Below, one piece after another: positions 1 through 11,348 of a stretch of 64,000 nucleotides of DNA. The position numbers were made by a program, and so were the translations under genes. The DNA is from a virus. Under the pieces are notes generated by a model. The model searched no databases. It was not told the origin of the DNA and saw only the letters and a list, made by a program, of their open reading frames with translations. Within the stretch, counting starts at the first letter, position 1. Each line of letters begins with the position of its first letter. The DNA is taken from the IMG/VR virus record IMGVR_UViG_3300043399_000633, positions 1 through 64,000 of that record; one strand, written 5' to 3'.

Positions 1-2
1 CA

Positions 3-608
3 CTAAAAGCAAAATTTGTTGCTGAAAGTGCAAAAAAAGTAAGCGGCGCTGTTGCTAATCATCTAAGGGGTGAGTTATCACAACTTAAAGAAGATATTCA
101 AGCAGCACGTGAAAATAATTTTGGACGCAAAATTTTTGAAAGTTTTGCAAGCGAATTTTCTGTTACACATCTTAACGAGAAAGCAGAAACACGCAAGTTA
201 ATATCACAGCTACAAGAAAAAGATCAACAGTTAGCAGAAGCTAAACAAATTTTGGATAATGCTAAAAGATTAGTTGAAAGTAAAGACCGCGAGGTCCGAA
301 TCATTAAAGAGTCTAACCTACGTGAAAAGACAATGGCAGAATTGCTAGCTCCATTGAATGAGGAAAAGGCTAATGTGATGAAAAATTTACTAGAAAGCGT
401 ACAGACTCCAAAGCTAAAGTCTGCTTTCGACAAGTATTTACCAGCAGTTCTTAATACAGGTTCTGAAAAGAAAGTTGCTGCAAAGCAATCATTATCAGAA
501 TCAAAAATGATTAGTGAAATTACTGGTGATAAAGCTGCCAAGAAACAAACTGAAGTAGAAGAAGGTAATGATAACCTTATCGACTTTAAGCGTTTGGCAG
601 GGCTATAA
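3..608 (+). CDS. 22: prohead core scaffolding protein (gp22-like), 3' part
   Basis: The gene enters from upstream; about 201 codons are visible, ending in TAA. The sequence is Lys/Glu/Gln/Ala-rich and predicted helical, with heptad-like stretches (about residues 20-110 of the visible part) as expected for a phage core scaffold. Position decides the call: it lies 25 bp before a clear gp23, which is the T4 order 22-23. The function would be to form the internal core on which the capsid assembles before proteolysis. A Met at 252 is an internal residue, not the start. No catalytic motif is seen. The family is inferred from context more than from specific residues. Confidence 0.8.
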   Translation, partial: LKAKFVAESAKKVSGAVANHLRGELSQLKEDIQAARENNFGRKIFESFASEFSVTHLNEKAETRKLISQLQEKDQQLAEAKQILDNAKRLVESKDREVRIIKESNLREKTMAELLAPLNEEKANVMKNLLESVQTPKLKSAFDKYLPAVLNTGSEKKVAAKQSLSESKMISEITGDKAAKKQTEVEEGNDNLIDFKRLAGL

Positions 609-633
609 ACGACATATATAGGAGAAAGATAAA

Positions 634-1830
634 ATGTCAAAAGTTCTATTAGAAAGCCGTTGGGACGAGACCAAAGAGGCCCTGTTAGAAGGCTTAAAGG
701 GCACTCGCCGCTCAACAATGGGTGTTATTCTAGAAAACACCAAAAAAGCTCTGTTGAAGGAATCTTCAGCAGGCACAACTACAGCAGGTAACATTGCTAC
801 ACTTAACCGTGTTATTCTTCCAGTTATCCGTCGTGTAATGCCAACAGTTATTGCTAACGAGTTGGTAGGCGTTCAGCCAATGACAGGTCCAGTTGGTCAG
901 ATTCACACATTACGTGTTCGTTATGCTCAGTCATTGACAGACAACAGTGCCGCACAGACAAGCGTAACAGCAGGTGAAGAAGCACTAAGTCCGTTCAAGA
1001 TTGCACAGGCATACTCACGTGTACCTCAGAATACCGGATCAACCAACTTCTATACTGCTAATGATACTGCAGCTCTTGAAGGCAACGGTGGTAAGCAAAT
1101 TAGCGTACAGATTCTACGTCAAGCTGTTGAAGCTAAGTCACGTAAGTTACAAGCACGTTGGACATTCGAAGCTGCTCAAGACGCACAAAGTCAGCATGGC
1201 ATTGACGTCGAAGCAGAAATCATGGCCGCTTTAGCACAAGAAATTACTGCTGAAATCGACCAAGAAATTCTATTGTCTCTACGTACTCTAGCAAGCACAG
1301 AGTTCACATACAACCAAGCAACTGTTTCCGGTACTGCTACATATGTTGGTGATGAACATGCTGCTCTAGCAGTTCTAATCAACCGTGTTGCTAACTTGAT
1401 TGCTCAACGCACTCGCCGTGGTGCAGGTAACTGGGCAGTTGTTTCAAGCGCAGCGTTGACAGTACTACAAAGTGCTACAACTTCTGCATTTGCACGTACA
1501 ACAGAAGGTACATTTGAAGCTCCAACAAATACTAAGTTTGTTGGTACATTGAACGGTGCAATGCGCGTGTTCGTTGACTCTTATGCTCCTGACACAACAC
1601 CTGTGTTAGTTGGTTATAAGGGTTCTAGCGAAACTGACGCAGCAGCATTCTATTGCCCATACATTCCATTGATGAGCAGTGGTGTTGTTCTAGATCCATC
1701 AACATTCGAACCAGTCGTATCGTTCATGACACGTTATGGCTACATCGAATTAACAAACACAGCATCATCATTCGGTAATGCTGCTGACTATGTTGGTGAG
1801 ATTGCCGTACAGAACCTCACCTTCCAGTGA
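634..1830 (+). CDS. 23: major capsid protein gp23
   Basis: 398 residues. The stretch ELVGVQPMTGPVG (about residues 76-88) is the hallmark of T4-type gp23, and the HK97-fold core follows. It forms the hexameric capsid shell. A good ribosome site (AGGAG) lies about 10 bp before the ATG. The protein is short against T4 gp23 (521 residues), probably because surface insertions are missing. The N-terminal region of about 60 residues resembles the propeptide that is removed in T4. It is followed by a strong terminator, so gp22-gp23 end a late transcription unit. Confidence 0.97.
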   Translation: MSKVLLESRWDETKEALLEGLKGTRRSTMGVILENTKKALLKESSAGTTTAGNIATLNRVILPVIRRVMPTVIANELVGVQPMTGPVGQIHTLRVRYAQSLTDNSAAQTSVTAGEEALSPFKIAQAYSRVPQNTGSTNFYTANDTAALEGNGGKQISVQILRQAVEAKSRKLQARWTFEAAQDAQSQHGIDVEAEIMAALAQEITAEIDQEILLSLRTLASTEFTYNQATVSGTATYVGDEHAALAVLINRVANLIAQRTRRGAGNWAVVSSAALTVLQSATTSAFARTTEGTFEAPTNTKFVGTLNGAMRVFVDSYAPDTTPVLVGYKGSSETDAAAFYCPYIPLMSSGVVLDPSTFEPVVSFMTRYGYIELTNTASSFGNAADYVGEIAVQNLTFQ

Positions 1831-1869
1831 AATTCAGTACATTTTAATATCTTTACAGATATTAACAAC

Positions 1870-1899
1870 ACAAAAGGGGCACTTAAGTGCCCCTTTTGT
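1870..1899 (+). terminator. rho-independent terminator after gp23
   Basis: A perfect inverted repeat, CAAAAGGGGCACTT followed by its complement, ends in a T run. Both strands carry A and T tracts, so it may work in either direction. Confidence 0.9.
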
Positions 1900-1978
1900 T
1901 GGGTATGTTTTTAGTTTGAGCAGTCAACACGAAAAGATATCCTTAGTGCTTTTTTCCTTAAATCTATTTGATTGGTTT

Positions 1979-1990
1979 AGATAAATATAT
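1979..1990 (+). promoter_or_regulatory. late promoter motif before the fibre gene
   Basis: GATAAATAT contains the ATAAATA core (1981-1987) used by T4-like late sigma factors (TATAAATA in T4). It lies 30 bp before the fibre start codon. Confidence 0.6.
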
Positions 1991-2016
1991 TATTGAGATA
2001 CATTCTAGGATAAAAT

Positions 2017-5000
2017 ATGGCATCTGAACCATTCAATTCTGCGGGTGGCTTTAGTGTAGGCATACCAGCTAACACTGTTATCGACGCAAACGGCAATGTC
2101 GTTACAAACGTAATGATACCTAACGGCAACGTAGTTGCTAATAACATATCTACTAACAATTTTGTTGTAACAGATAATGTTAATTTAGGTGACATTTTAA
2201 ATGTTACAATTTATGGTGGTGATAATGGCTATTTCTTGCAGACAGACGGAACAGGCAATTTAACTTGGGCCGCCGGCGGCAATGGTGGTGGTGGCAATGG
2301 AACACCCGGCGGATCGAATACTCAAGTACAGTTTAACGATGCAGGTGAGTTTGGTGGATTTGCCGGCTTTACTTTTGATAAAACAACTGGCAATTTAAAT
2401 GTACCTGGAAATGTTATTACCAATGGATTAGTGACATTTGATGCCACCGTAACAGGAGATTTGATAGCAAATACAATTACGTCTAGTGGTAATGTATATG
2501 CAGAATATTTCTATGGTGATGGTAGTAATTTAACAAACATATCAGGTATATCTGGTAGCTCTGGTAAATCAGGTTATAGTGGTCCTTCAGGATGGTCAGG
2601 TTTTTCAGGTCTATCTGGATTAAGTGGTCTATCTGGATTAAGTGGTTATTCTGGTTCAGGTATATCAGGATTTACAGGTATAAGTGGCACTTCAGGCATA
2701 TCAGGTTTTTCAGGATTGTCAGGTTTTTCAGGCAGATCGGGATTGTCGGGTTGGTCTGGCGCTAGTGGTTTAACAGGTGTATCGGGTAAATCAGGATTTA
2801 GTGGATTAGGATTAAGCGGGTTTTCAGGTGCATCTGGATTTAGTGGGTTTTCAGGTAAAGGTATTCAACTTGCAGGAAGCGTATTTGATTATACATTTCT
2901 TCCAAATGGACAACCACAAGGAGTGGTATTTATCATACTAAATGCAGGTGGAGGATACAATGCAGGTGACGGTGCAGTAAGTAACGGTAACAATACATGG
3001 TCTAACATAGGACCATTACAAGGACCTTCTGGCTTTAGTGGAACAAGTGGCTTTAGTGGTGAATCAGGTATCAGTGGCTTTACAGGTGAATCAGGTATCA
3101 GTGGGTTTAGTGGTACATCGGGTATATCGGGTGAATCTGGTATATCAGGTTTCAGTGGCACTTCAGGTATATCAGGTATAAGTGGTATAAGTGGATTCAC
3201 AGGAGTCAGTGGTTGGTCTGGTGTTTCGGGAACCAGTGGCATTTCAGGTACCAGCGGTACATCAGGTATTACAGGCGTAAGTGGCTGGTCTGGTATTTCG
3301 GGAATTAGTGGTACGTCGGGTGTTTCTGGTATATCTGGTATATCAGGATGGTCTGGTACTAGCGGCATTTCAGGTGTTAGCGGATTCACAGGAGTCAGTG
3401 GTTGGAGTGGTGTTTCGGGAACTAGTGGTACTTCTGGTACTTCAGGCACTAGTGGAACTTCAGGCACTAGTGGAACTTCAGGTTGGAGTGGTATTAGCGG
3501 TTGGAGTGGTACATCGGGTGCATCGGGAACTACAGGTGTAAGTGGATTTACTGGCATAAGTGGTTGGTCTGGTACCAGCGGTACATCAGGGGCAAGTGGA
3601 TTCAGTGGTACATCAGGGGCAAGTGGATTCAGCGGTGCATCAGGTACCTCAGGATTTAGTGGTATTAGTGGCACTACTGGTATTTCTGGTACGTCCGGTT
3701 GGTCTGGTACATCTGGTTGGTCTGGTACGTCCGGTTGGTCTGGTACATCTGGTTGGTCTGGTACCAGCGGTATATCAGGAGTAAGTGGATTCAGTGGAAC
3801 ATCAGGTACTACAGGTGTAAGTGGATTTAGTGGATCAGGTGTAAGTGGATTCAGTGGAACATCAGGTACTACAGGTGTAAGTGGATTCAGTGGAACATCA
3901 GGTACTACAGGTGTAAGTGGATTTACAGGTGTAAGTGGATTTAGCGGAACATCAGGTGTAAGTGGATTCAGCGGTGCCAGTGGTATAGCAGGTGTCTCAT
4001 CAACTATATTTGAATATTTTGCTGATACGACTGCTACTTCAGGTGATCCTGGTAATGGAGATATATTATGGAATAATGCGACACAAACCAGTGCCACAGC
4101 AATTAATGTAAGTATGATTACCAACGATGGTATTGATATTGACATTTACTTAGCATTATTAGACAAAACAGAAGTCATTACATTACAAGATAAGATTCAG
4201 AGTAATAATTTTCAACGTTGGGAAATCAATGGAACCCCTACAAATCAGACAGGATATTGGATTTTTCCTGTAACGCTATTATCTTCAGGTGGCACTGGAA
4301 CTACTGGATTTACTAATGGAACTGAATTGATTCTTGCTCTAGTGCAAGGCGTAAGCGGAGCGTCAGGTATTAGTGGCACATCAGGTATTAGTGGCTTCAG
4401 TGGTAGATCGGGTTGGAGTGGTACGTCCGGATTCACTGGTATAAGTGGATTCAGTGGCACTACTGGTACAACAGGTGTAAGTGGATTTAGTGGTACTACA
4501 GGTGTAAGTGGATTTAGTGGTACTACAGGTGTAAGTGGATTTAGTGGTACTACAGGTGTAAGTGGATTTAGTGGTACTACAGGTGTAAGTGGATTTAGTG
4601 GCACTACTGGTATAAGTGGATTTAGTGGCACAAGCGGTACAACAGGTGTAAGTGGATTCAGTGGTGCAAGTGGTACTACTGGCGTAAGTGGATTCAGTGG
4701 TACATCAGGTATTTCAGGAACATCAGGTGTAAGTGGATTCAGTGGTACATCAGGTATTTCAGGAACATCAGGTATTTCAGGAACATCAGGTATTTCAGGA
4801 ACATCAGGTTGGAGTGGATTCAGTGGTACATCAGGTATTTCAGGAACATCAGGTATTTCAGGAACATCAGGAACCACAGGTATAAGTGGTTGGAGTGGTA
4901 CAAGTGGTGTATCGGGATGGAGTGGTGTATCAGGATGGAGTGGTGTATCGGGTATTTCAGGAACATCAGGTACTACTGGTATAAGCGGTTGGAGTGGCAC

Positions 5001-8000
5001 ATCTGGTACATCAGGTATTTCAGGAACATCAGGAACCACAGGTATAAGTGGTTGGAGTGGTACATCGGGTGCATCGGGAACTACAGGTGTAAGCGGGTTT
5101 AGTGGCACAAGTGGTACTACTGGCTTAAGTGGATTCACTGGTGTAAGTGGATTCACTGGTGTAAGTGGCATATCCGGAACTACTGGTATAAGCGGATTCA
5201 GTGGCACTACTGGTATAAGTGGTACATCAGGCACTACTGGTGTAAGTGGATTCAGTGGCACTACTGGTATAAGCGGATTTAGTGGCTCTGGTATAAGCGG
5301 ATTCAGCGGCGCCAGTGGTACATCAGGTACTAGTGGTTTTTCAGGAAAATCTATTAATATTGCAGGCAGCGTAGCATCATATACTTTGTTACCCAATGGT
5401 ACACCAGCTGGCACCGTTTATATCGTTCAAACTTCCGGTGGAGGATATAATGCAGGTGATGGTGCATTGAGCAATGGCGATAATACATGGACTAATATAG
5501 GACCATTGCAAGGACCTTCAGGATTTAGTGGTGTTAGTGGGTCAGGTATTAGTGGATTTAGTGGATTTAGTGGATCAGGCATTAGTGGATTTAGTGGAAC
5601 TACTGGTGTAAGCGGTACATCAGGTACATCAGGTATAAGTGGATTTAGTGGAACTAGTGGTACAACAGGTGTAAGTGGATTTAGCGGAACTAGTGGTACA
5701 ACAGGTATGAGTGGCTTTAGTGGAACATCAGGAATTTCTGGAGCTACAGGTGTAAGTGGATATAGTGGTACAACAGGTGTAAGTGGATTTAGTGGTACAA
5801 GCGGTACATCAGGATGGAGTGGCACCAGTGGTACTACTGGTGTTTCTGGTGTAAGTGGCTGGTCTGGAACTAGTGGTGCAAGTGGCACTACAGGTGTCAG
5901 TGGATTTAGTGGAACATCAGGAATTTCAGGAGCTACAGGTGTAAGTGGTTGGTCGGGTGTTTCAGGTATAAGTGGCACATCAGGTACTAGTGGTTGGTCG
6001 GGTGTTTCAGGTATAAGTGGCACATCAGGTACTAGTGGTTGGTCGGGTGTTTCAGGTATAAGTGGCTTCAGTGGTACAAGTGGTATTACTGGTGTAAGCG
6101 GATTCAGTGGTACTACAGGTGTAAGCGGATTCAGTGGTACAAGTGGTACATCAGGTATTTCAGGTATAAGTGGCTTCAGTGGTACAAGTGGTATTACTGG
6201 TGTAAGTGGCTTTAGCGGCACATCAGGTATTTCTGGAACTACTGGTGTAAGCGGATTCAGTGGTACTACAGGTGTAAGCGGTTGGAGCGGTGTAAGTGGA
6301 ATTTCTGGTTCTAGTGGTTTTTCGGGAACATCAGGATGGTCTGGTGTTAGTGGCCAATCAGGAGTAAGTGGATTTAGTGGCCAATCAGGCGTAAGTGGAT
6401 TTAGTGGTCAATCAGGTATATCAGGTACAAGCGGTACATCAGGTATTTCTGGAACTACTGGTGTAAGTGGATTCAGTGGTGCAAGCGGTACTACAGGCGT
6501 AAGCGGCTGGAGTGGAACTAGTGGTGCTTCAGGAATATCAGGTACGTCTGGATTCACAGGTGTGAGTGGTTGGAGCGGTGTGAGTGGTACATCAGGCGTA
6601 AGCGGTGCATCAGGCACTAGCGGTTGGTCAGGCACTAGCGGTGCATCAGGCACTAGCGGTTGGTCAGGCATTAGCGGTGCATCAGGCACTAGCGGTATCT
6701 CGGGTATAAGTGGTGTAAGTGGATTTAGTGGCACTACTGGTGTTTCTGGTACTACAGGTATTAGTGGATTTAGTGGTACATCAGGAATATCAGGGTATAG
6801 TGGCACTACTGGAGTCAGTGGCTTCAGTGGTACTTCAGGATGGTCAGGCACCACTGGTGTAAGTGGTTTTAGTGGTGCAAGTGGTATAACAGGTGTAAGT
6901 GGATTTAGCGGTGCTTCAGGCACTACAGGCGTAAGTGGTTGGAGTGGTGTAAGTGGTTGGAGTGGTGTAAGTGGTACGTCAGGAGCAAGCGGTACAACTG
7001 GTGTAAGTGGCTGGTCTGGAACTAGTGGTGCTTCAGGTACAACTGGTGTAAGTGGCTGGTCTGGAACTAGTGGTGCTTCAGGTACAACTGGTGTAAGTGG
7101 CTGGTCTGGTGTTTCGGGAACTAGCGGTATTAGCGGAACTTCAGGTACCACTGGTGTAAGTGGCTGGTCTGGAACTAGCGGTGCTTCAGGTACCACTGGT
7201 GTAAGTGGCTGGTCTGGAACTAGTGGTGCTTCAGGTACCACTGGTGTAAGTGGTTTTAGTGGTGCAAGTGGTACAACAGGTGTAAGTGGATTTAGCGGCG
7301 CCTCAGGTACTACTGGTGTAAGTGGATTTAGTGGTGCATCAGGTACCTCAGGATTTAGTGGCTTCAGTGGATCAGGTGTAAGTGGCTTCAGTGGTACATC
7401 GGGTGTAAGTGGTACGTCAGGAGCTAGCGGTACAACTGGTGTAAGTGGCTGGTCTGGAACTAGTGGTGCTTCAGGTACAACTGGTGTAAGTGGCTGGTCT
7501 GGAACTAGCGGTGCTTCAGGTACCACTGGTGTAAGTGGTTTTAGTGGTACATCAGGTATTTCTGGAACTACTGGTTTAAGTGGATTCAGCGGAACATCAG
7601 GTACTACAGGTGTAAGTGGATTCAGCGGAACATCAGGTACTACAGGTGTAAGTGGATTCAGTGGCACAAGTGGTACTACAGGTGTAAGTGGATTTAGTGG
7701 AAGATCAGGATGGAGTGGTACTTCAGGATTTTCAGGTGCCAGTGGTATAGCAGGTGTCTCATCAACTATATTTGAATATTTTGCTGATACGACTGCTACT
7801 TCAGGTGATCCTGGTAATGGAGATATATTATGGAATAATGCGACACAAACCAGTGCCACACAACTAAATGTTAGTTCTACTACTAATGATGGTATAAACA
7901 TTAACATATATCTTGCATTATTACAACAAACAGAAATTATTACTTTGCAAGACAAAGCACAGAGTAATAATTTTCAACGTTGGGAAATCAATGGAACCCC

Positions 8001-10536
8001 TACAAATCAAACAACCTATTGGACTATTCCTATAACATTAACGTCTTCAGGTGGCGCTGGAACTACTGGATTTACTAATGGAACTGAATTGATTCTTGCT
8101 CTAGTGCAAGGCGTAAGCGGAGCGTCAGGTATTAGTGGCACATCAGGTATTAGTGGCACATCAGGTATTAGTGGCTTCAGTGGTAGATCGGGTTGGAGTG
8201 GTACGTCCGGATTTACTGGTATAAGTGGATTCAGTGGCACTACTGGTGTAAGTGGATTTAGTGGTACAAGTGGTACCACTGGTATAAGTGGATTCAGTGG
8301 CACAAGTGGTACAACAGGTGTAAGTGGATTCAGTGGTACTACTGGTGTAAGTGGATTCAGTGGCATTAGTGGTACAACAGGTGTCAGTGGATTCAGTGGC
8401 ATTAGTGGTACAACAGGTGTCAGTGGATTCAGTGGCACAAGTGGTACAACAGGTGTAAGCGGCTTTAGTGGTACATCAGGTATTTCTGGAACTACTGGCG
8501 TAAGTGGATTTAGTGGCACAAGTGGTACAACAGGTGTAAGTGGATTCAGTGGTAGATCAGGATGGAGTGGCTTTAGTGGCTTTAGTGGTATTAGCGGATT
8601 TAGTGGTACAACAGGTATAAGTGGATTTAGTGGCACAAGTGGTACAACAGGTGTAAGTGGCTTTAGTGGTGCCTCAGGTACTACAGGTATATCAGGTGTA
8701 TCAGGTTGGTCTGGCATAAGCGGGATATCAGGCGTATCAGGTTGGAGCGGAACAACAGGTGTCTCAGGCACATCAGGCGTATCAGGTTGGAGTGGAATAT
8801 CAGGCGTATCAGGTTGGAGCGGAACAACAGGTGTCTCAGGCACATCAGGCGTATCAGGTTGGAGCGGAACAACAGGTGTCTCAGGCACATCAGGTGTATC
8901 AGGTTGGAGTGGTACTTCAGGCACATCAGGTGTATCAGGTTGGAGTGGTACTTCAGGCACATCAGGTGTATCAGGTTGGAGTGGTACTTCAGGATTTAGC
9001 GGTTCAGGAGTAAGTGGTTGGAGTGGTGCTTCAGGTACAACTGGTATAAGTGGATTCAGTGGTACATCAGGTACTACAGGTGTCTCAGGTTGGAGTGGTG
9101 CTTCAGGTACAACTGGTATAAGTGGATTCAGTGGTACATCAGGTACTACAGGTGTCTCAGGTTGGAGTGGTGCTTCAGGTACAACTGGTATAAGTGGATT
9201 CAGTGGTAGATCAGGATGGAGTGGTACTAGTGGCTTTAGCGGTACAAGTGGTACAACAGGTGTAAGTGGATTCAGTGGTACATCAGGTACTACAGGTGTC
9301 TCAGGTTGGAGTGGTACGAGTGGTATTTCTGGAACTACTGGTATAAGTGGATTCAGTGGTACATCAGGTACTACAGGTGTAAGCGGCTTCAGTGGTACGA
9401 GTGGTATTTCTGGAACTACTGGTGTAAGTGGATTTAGTGGTACAAGTGGTACTACTGGTATAAGCGGCTGGAGTGGTGCAACAGGAATCTCTGGCACTTC
9501 GGGTACATCAGGGTTTACTGGTGTAAGCGGCTGGAGTGGTACTTCTGGTATTTCAGGTACATCAGGAACTACTGGTGTAAGTGGCTGGAGCGGCACATCA
9601 GGAACTACTGGTGTAAGTGGTTGGTCAGGTGCATCGGGTACTACTGGAGTGAGTGGTATATCAGGATGGAGTGGTACTAGTGGCTTTAGCGGTACAAGTG
9701 GTACAACAGGTGTAAGCGGCTTTAGTGGTACATCAGGTATTTCTGGAACTACTGGCGTAAGTGGATTCAGTGGCACAAGTGGTACAACTGGTATAAGTGG
9801 ATTCAGTGGTACATCAGGTACTACAGGTGTCTCAGGTTGGAGTGGTGCTTCAGGTACAACTGGTATAAGTGGATTCAGTGGTACATCAGGTATTTCTGGA
9901 ACTACTGGCGTAAGTGGATTTAGTGGCACAAGTGGTACAACAGGTGTAAGTGGATTCAGTGGTAGATCAGGATGGAGTGGCTTTAGTGGCTTTAGTGGTA
10001 TTAGCGGATTTAGTGGTACAACAGGTATAAGTGGATTTAGTGGTACATCTGGACAAGCAGGACCAAGTACAGTAATTAATGCAACAGATGATAATAGTAC
10101 TGCTACATTGTATCCAGTTATGGTCGGCGCCGCAGGTTCGGCGCAGACTCCTAAAGTAGATGCATCGACAACTCCGTTGGTATATAACGCTTCAACAGGT
10201 ACGTTGCAAGTTCCGGGTTATTTAGATACAGGTGTAACTGATTCTATAACTGCTGCCGGCACCGTACAAGGCAATGCTACAGTATTAACCACAGAAATTA
10301 ATAATGTTACAACTGTTGCAGCAGGAACAGGAGTTATATTACCACTTGCAATTGGAGGTTTGCGTGTTACTGTACGAAACGGAGGAGCAAATACACTCAA
10401 CGTTTATCCAAATACATCGGATCAAATTAATGCTGCAGCAGTTAACGTCGCTTATTCATTGGTGGTTGGTGGTTGTGTAGAGTTCATTGCAATGAATGCT
10501 ACAAATTGGTATACATTGAACGCAACTTATGTCTAA
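2017..10536 (+). CDS. giant collagen-like fibre protein (Gly-X-Ser/Thr repeats)
   Basis: 2839 residues. The N-terminal 175 or so residues form a structural head. From about residue 178 to 2680, Gly recurs every third residue in units such as [13 protein letters not shown], so Ser or Thr fills the Y position and Pro is nearly absent. Four globular inserts interrupt the repeat: type A at about 282-337 and 1110-1167 (GGGYNAGDG...NTW core), and type B at about 658-777 and 1913-2032 (STIFEYFAD start). A 160-residue C-terminal domain is non-repetitive. The order A-repeat-B-repeat occurs twice, so the gene doubled. It is probably a tail or head fibre used in adsorption. Sugar and methyl transferase genes follow directly. 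Confidence 0.85.
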   Translation: MASEPFNSAGGFSVGIPANTVIDANGNVVTNVMIPNGNVVANNISTNNFVVTDNVNLGDILNVTIYGGDNGYFLQTDGTGNLTWAAGGNGGGGNGTPGGSNTQVQFNDAGEFGGFAGFTFDKTTGNLNVPGNVITNGLVTFDATVTGDLIANTITSSGNVYAEYFYGDGSNLTNISGISGSSGKSGYSGPSGWSGFSGLSGLSGLSGLSGYSGSGISGFTGISGTSGISGFSGLSGFSGRSGLSGWSGASGLTGVSGKSGFSGLGLSGFSGASGFSGFSGKGIQLAGSVFDYTFLPNGQPQGVVFIILNAGGGYNAGDGAVSNGNNTWSNIGPLQGPSGFSGTSGFSGESGISGFTGESGISGFSGTSGISGESGISGFSGTSGISGISGISGFTGVSGWSGVSGTSGISGTSGTSGITGVSGWSGISGISGTSGVSGISGISGWSGTSGISGVSGFTGVSGWSGVSGTSGTSGTSGTSGTSGTSGTSGWSGISGWSGTSGASGTTGVSGFTGISGWSGTSGTSGASGFSGTSGASGFSGASGTSGFSGISGTTGISGTSGWSGTSGWSGTSGWSGTSGWSGTSGISGVSGFSGTSGTTGVSGFSGSGVSGFSGTSGTTGVSGFSGTSGTTGVSGFTGVSGFSGTSGVSGFSGASGIAGVSSTIFEYFADTTATSGDPGNGDILWNNATQTSATAINVSMITNDGIDIDIYLALLDKTEVITLQDKIQSNNFQRWEINGTPTNQTGYWIFPVTLLSSGGTGTTGFTNGTELILALVQGVSGASGISGTSGISGFSGRSGWSGTSGFTGISGFSGTTGTTGVSGFSGTTGVSGFSGTTGVSGFSGTTGVSGFSGTTGVSGFSGTTGISGFSGTSGTTGVSGFSGASGTTGVSGFSGTSGISGTSGVSGFSGTSGISGTSGISGTSGISGTSGWSGFSGTSGISGTSGISGTSGTTGISGWSGTSGVSGWSGVSGWSGVSGISGTSGTTGISGWSGTSGTSGISGTSGTTGISGWSGTSGASGTTGVSGFSGTSGTTGLSGFTGVSGFTGVSGISGTTGISGFSGTTGISGTSGTTGVSGFSGTTGISGFSGSGISGFSGASGTSGTSGFSGKSINIAGSVASYTLLPNGTPAGTVYIVQTSGGGYNAGDGALSNGDNTWTNIGPLQGPSGFSGVSGSGISGFSGFSGSGISGFSGTTGVSGTSGTSGISGFSGTSGTTGVSGFSGTSGTTGMSGFSGTSGISGATGVSGYSGTTGVSGFSGTSGTSGWSGTSGTTGVSGVSGWSGTSGASGTTGVSGFSGTSGISGATGVSGWSGVSGISGTSGTSGWSGVSGISGTSGTSGWSGVSGISGFSGTSGITGVSGFSGTTGVSGFSGTSGTSGISGISGFSGTSGITGVSGFSGTSGISGTTGVSGFSGTTGVSGWSGVSGISGSSGFSGTSGWSGVSGQSGVSGFSGQSGVSGFSGQSGISGTSGTSGISGTTGVSGFSGASGTTGVSGWSGTSGASGISGTSGFTGVSGWSGVSGTSGVSGASGTSGWSGTSGASGTSGWSGISGASGTSGISGISGVSGFSGTTGVSGTTGISGFSGTSGISGYSGTTGVSGFSGTSGWSGTTGVSGFSGASGITGVSGFSGASGTTGVSGWSGVSGWSGVSGTSGASGTTGVSGWSGTSGASGTTGVSGWSGTSGASGTTGVSGWSGVSGTSGISGTSGTTGVSGWSGTSGASGTTGVSGWSGTSGASGTTGVSGFSGASGTTGVSGFSGASGTTGVSGFSGASGTSGFSGFSGSGVSGFSGTSGVSGTSGASGTTGVSGWSGTSGASGTTGVSGWSGTSGASGTTGVSGFSGTSGISGTTGLSGFSGTSGTTGVSGFSGTSGTTGVSGFSGTSGTTGVSGFSGRSGWSGTSGFSGASGIAGVSSTIFEYFADTTATSGDPGNGDILWNNATQTSATQLNVSSTTNDGININIYLALLQQTEIITLQDKAQSNNFQRWEINGTPTNQTTYWTIPITLTSSGGAGTTGFTNGTELILALVQGVSGASGISGTSGISGTSGISGFSGRSGWSGTSGFTGISGFSGTTGVSGFSGTSGTTGISGFSGTSGTTGVSGFSGTTGVSGFSGISGTTGVSGFSGISGTTGVSGFSGTSGTTGVSGFSGTSGISGTTGVSGFSGTSGTTGVSGFSGRSGWSGFSGFSGISGFSGTTGISGFSGTSGTTGVSGFSGASGTTGISGVSGWSGISGISGVSGWSGTTGVSGTSGVSGWSGISGVSGWSGTTGVSGTSGVSGWSGTTGVSGTSGVSGWSGTSGTSGVSGWSGTSGTSGVSGWSGTSGFSGSGVSGWSGASGTTGISGFSGTSGTTGVSGWSGASGTTGISGFSGTSGTTGVSGWSGASGTTGISGFSGRSGWSGTSGFSGTSGTTGVSGFSGTSGTTGVSGWSGTSGISGTTGISGFSGTSGTTGVSGFSGTSGISGTTGVSGFSGTSGTTGISGWSGATGISGTSGTSGFTGVSGWSGTSGISGTSGTTGVSGWSGTSGTTGVSGWSGASGTTGVSGISGWSGTSGFSGTSGTTGVSGFSGTSGISGTTGVSGFSGTSGTTGISGFSGTSGTTGVSGWSGASGTTGISGFSGTSGISGTTGVSGFSGTSGTTGVSGFSGRSGWSGFSGFSGISGFSGTTGISGFSGTSGQAGPSTVINATDDNSTATLYPVMVGAAGSAQTPKVDASTTPLVYNASTGTLQVPGYLDTGVTDSITAAGTVQGNATVLTTEINNVTTVAAGTGVILPLAIGGLRVTVRNGGANTLNVYPNTSDQINAAAVNVAYSLVVGGCVEFIAMNATNWYTLNATYV
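2861..3027 (+). repeat. fibre insert A, copy 1
   Basis: Encodes a non-repeat domain with LPNG and GGGYNAGDG motifs. It is paralogous to 5344-5517 and often looks like a trimerisation or adapter insert between triple-helix segments (inference). Confidence 0.6.
3991..4347 (+). repeat. fibre insert B, copy 1
   Basis: About 119 residues beginning STIFEYFAD. Its first 110 bp or so and a block near 4197-4244 are near-identical to copy 2 at 7753-8110, while the DNA between them differs. This is a mosaic pattern typical of recombination or gene conversion. Confidence 0.65.
5344..5517 (+). repeat. fibre insert A, copy 2
   Basis: Paralogue of 2861-3027, with the same order of [13 protein letters not shown] and NTW motifs but diverged codons. 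Confidence 0.6.
7753..8110 (+). repeat. fibre insert B, copy 2
   Basis: Second copy of the 3991-4347 domain. Both ends are near-identical to copy 1 and the middle has diverged, so large-scale duplication was followed by partial homogenisation. Confidence 0.65.
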
Positions 10537-10537
10537 A

Positions 10538-10585
10538 ATTTAATGCCCGATTACTATAATCATAAGTAGTATGAGGGCATTAAAT
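10538..10585 (+). promoter_or_regulatory. hairpin over the start of the first glycosyltransferase
   Basis: An 11-bp perfect inverted repeat (10538-10548 with 10575-10585) has a 26-nt loop. Its 3' arm covers the region just before the ATG at 10584 and includes AT of that codon. No Shine-Dalgarno is visible. A TATAAT hexamer lies in the loop at 10555-10560. It may gate translation or serve as a terminator for the fibre transcript. Confidence 0.45.
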
Positions 10586-11339
10586 GAAATACAGTATCAT
10601 TATTCCTACCTACAACAATTGCGAAAAATTTTTAAAACCCTGTATTGAAGCGTTATTGAGATATTCACACCTTGATGACATTGAATTAGTATTAAGCGCC
10701 AACGGTTGTATCGATAATACACGCGATTTTTTGGATAAATTGCGTGAAAGTTTTGATTATTTAGGTAAAAATGAACACCTAAAGATAGTTTGGCATGATG
10801 AAGCATTGGGATACGCTAGAGCTACAAACGCAGGTATACGTATAGCATCTTGTGATAAATTGGTAATGCTTAACAATGATGCCATATTGTTACCACAGCA
10901 TCGCGGCGATTGGCTAAAATTACTACATAGAGGTTTTGATGAAAATCCTAACTGTGGCATTACTTGTTCATTGAAAAAGTATTCCCCCATTACTAAAATG
11001 AACTTTGGTGTTTTCTTCTGTGTTATGATAGATAGAAAAGTAATAGATAAAGTGGGATTATTGGATGAACGATATGAAAAAGGCGGCAATGAAGATATAG
11101 ATTTTTGTGCTGCTGCACAACTATTAGGTTACGAAATTGTTCAACCCGTACCATTAGTTTGGAGTGAAGAAGCACAAATACATGTGGGAACGTTTCCTCT
11201 TTGGCATCAAGGTGAAGGAACAGTACACAATCCTGAATTAGTTAGTGATTGGGAAAAAACATTTCGTAGAAATGAATTAAAACTAGCACTCAAATATAAT
11301 AATATGGAATGGTACGAAAAATATAAGCACACAGCATAA
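10584..11339 (+). CDS. family 2 glycosyltransferase
   Basis: 251 residues with the GT-A start YSIIIPTYNN, a nucleotide-binding region and an NND metal motif (about residue 97). GGNEDIDF (about 170) is the usual acceptor-side ED motif. It transfers a sugar from a nucleotide sugar to an unknown acceptor in the cytoplasm. It is 48 bp downstream of the fibre gene and 9 bp before a paralogue, so it belongs to the same operon. The acceptor could be the Ser/Thr-rich fibre or a host glycan; the sequence does not decide this. Confidence 0.85.
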   Translation: MKYSIIIPTYNNCEKFLKPCIEALLRYSHLDDIELVLSANGCIDNTRDFLDKLRESFDYLGKNEHLKIVWHDEALGYARATNAGIRIASCDKLVMLNNDAILLPQHRGDWLKLLHRGFDENPNCGITCSLKKYSPITKMNFGVFFCVMIDRKVIDKVGLLDERYEKGGNEDIDFCAAAQLLGYEIVQPVPLVWSEEAQIHVGTFPLWHQGEGTVHNPELVSDWEKTFRRNELKLALKYNNMEWYEKYKHTA

Positions 11340-11348
11340 AGGTAAAGA

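Noticed and set aside
2889-9929. Five long minus-strand open frames rich in Pro, Leu and Val (for example 2889-4145, 4245-5414, 8016-9929)
   Set aside because: They are the reverse complement of the Gly-X-Ser repeat DNA; periodic codons keep the opposite strand free of stops. No ribosome sites and no independent signal.
2548-10050. CRISPR-like repetitive DNA
   Set aside because: The repeats are short in-frame coding units without unique spacers of constant length; no cas genes are present.
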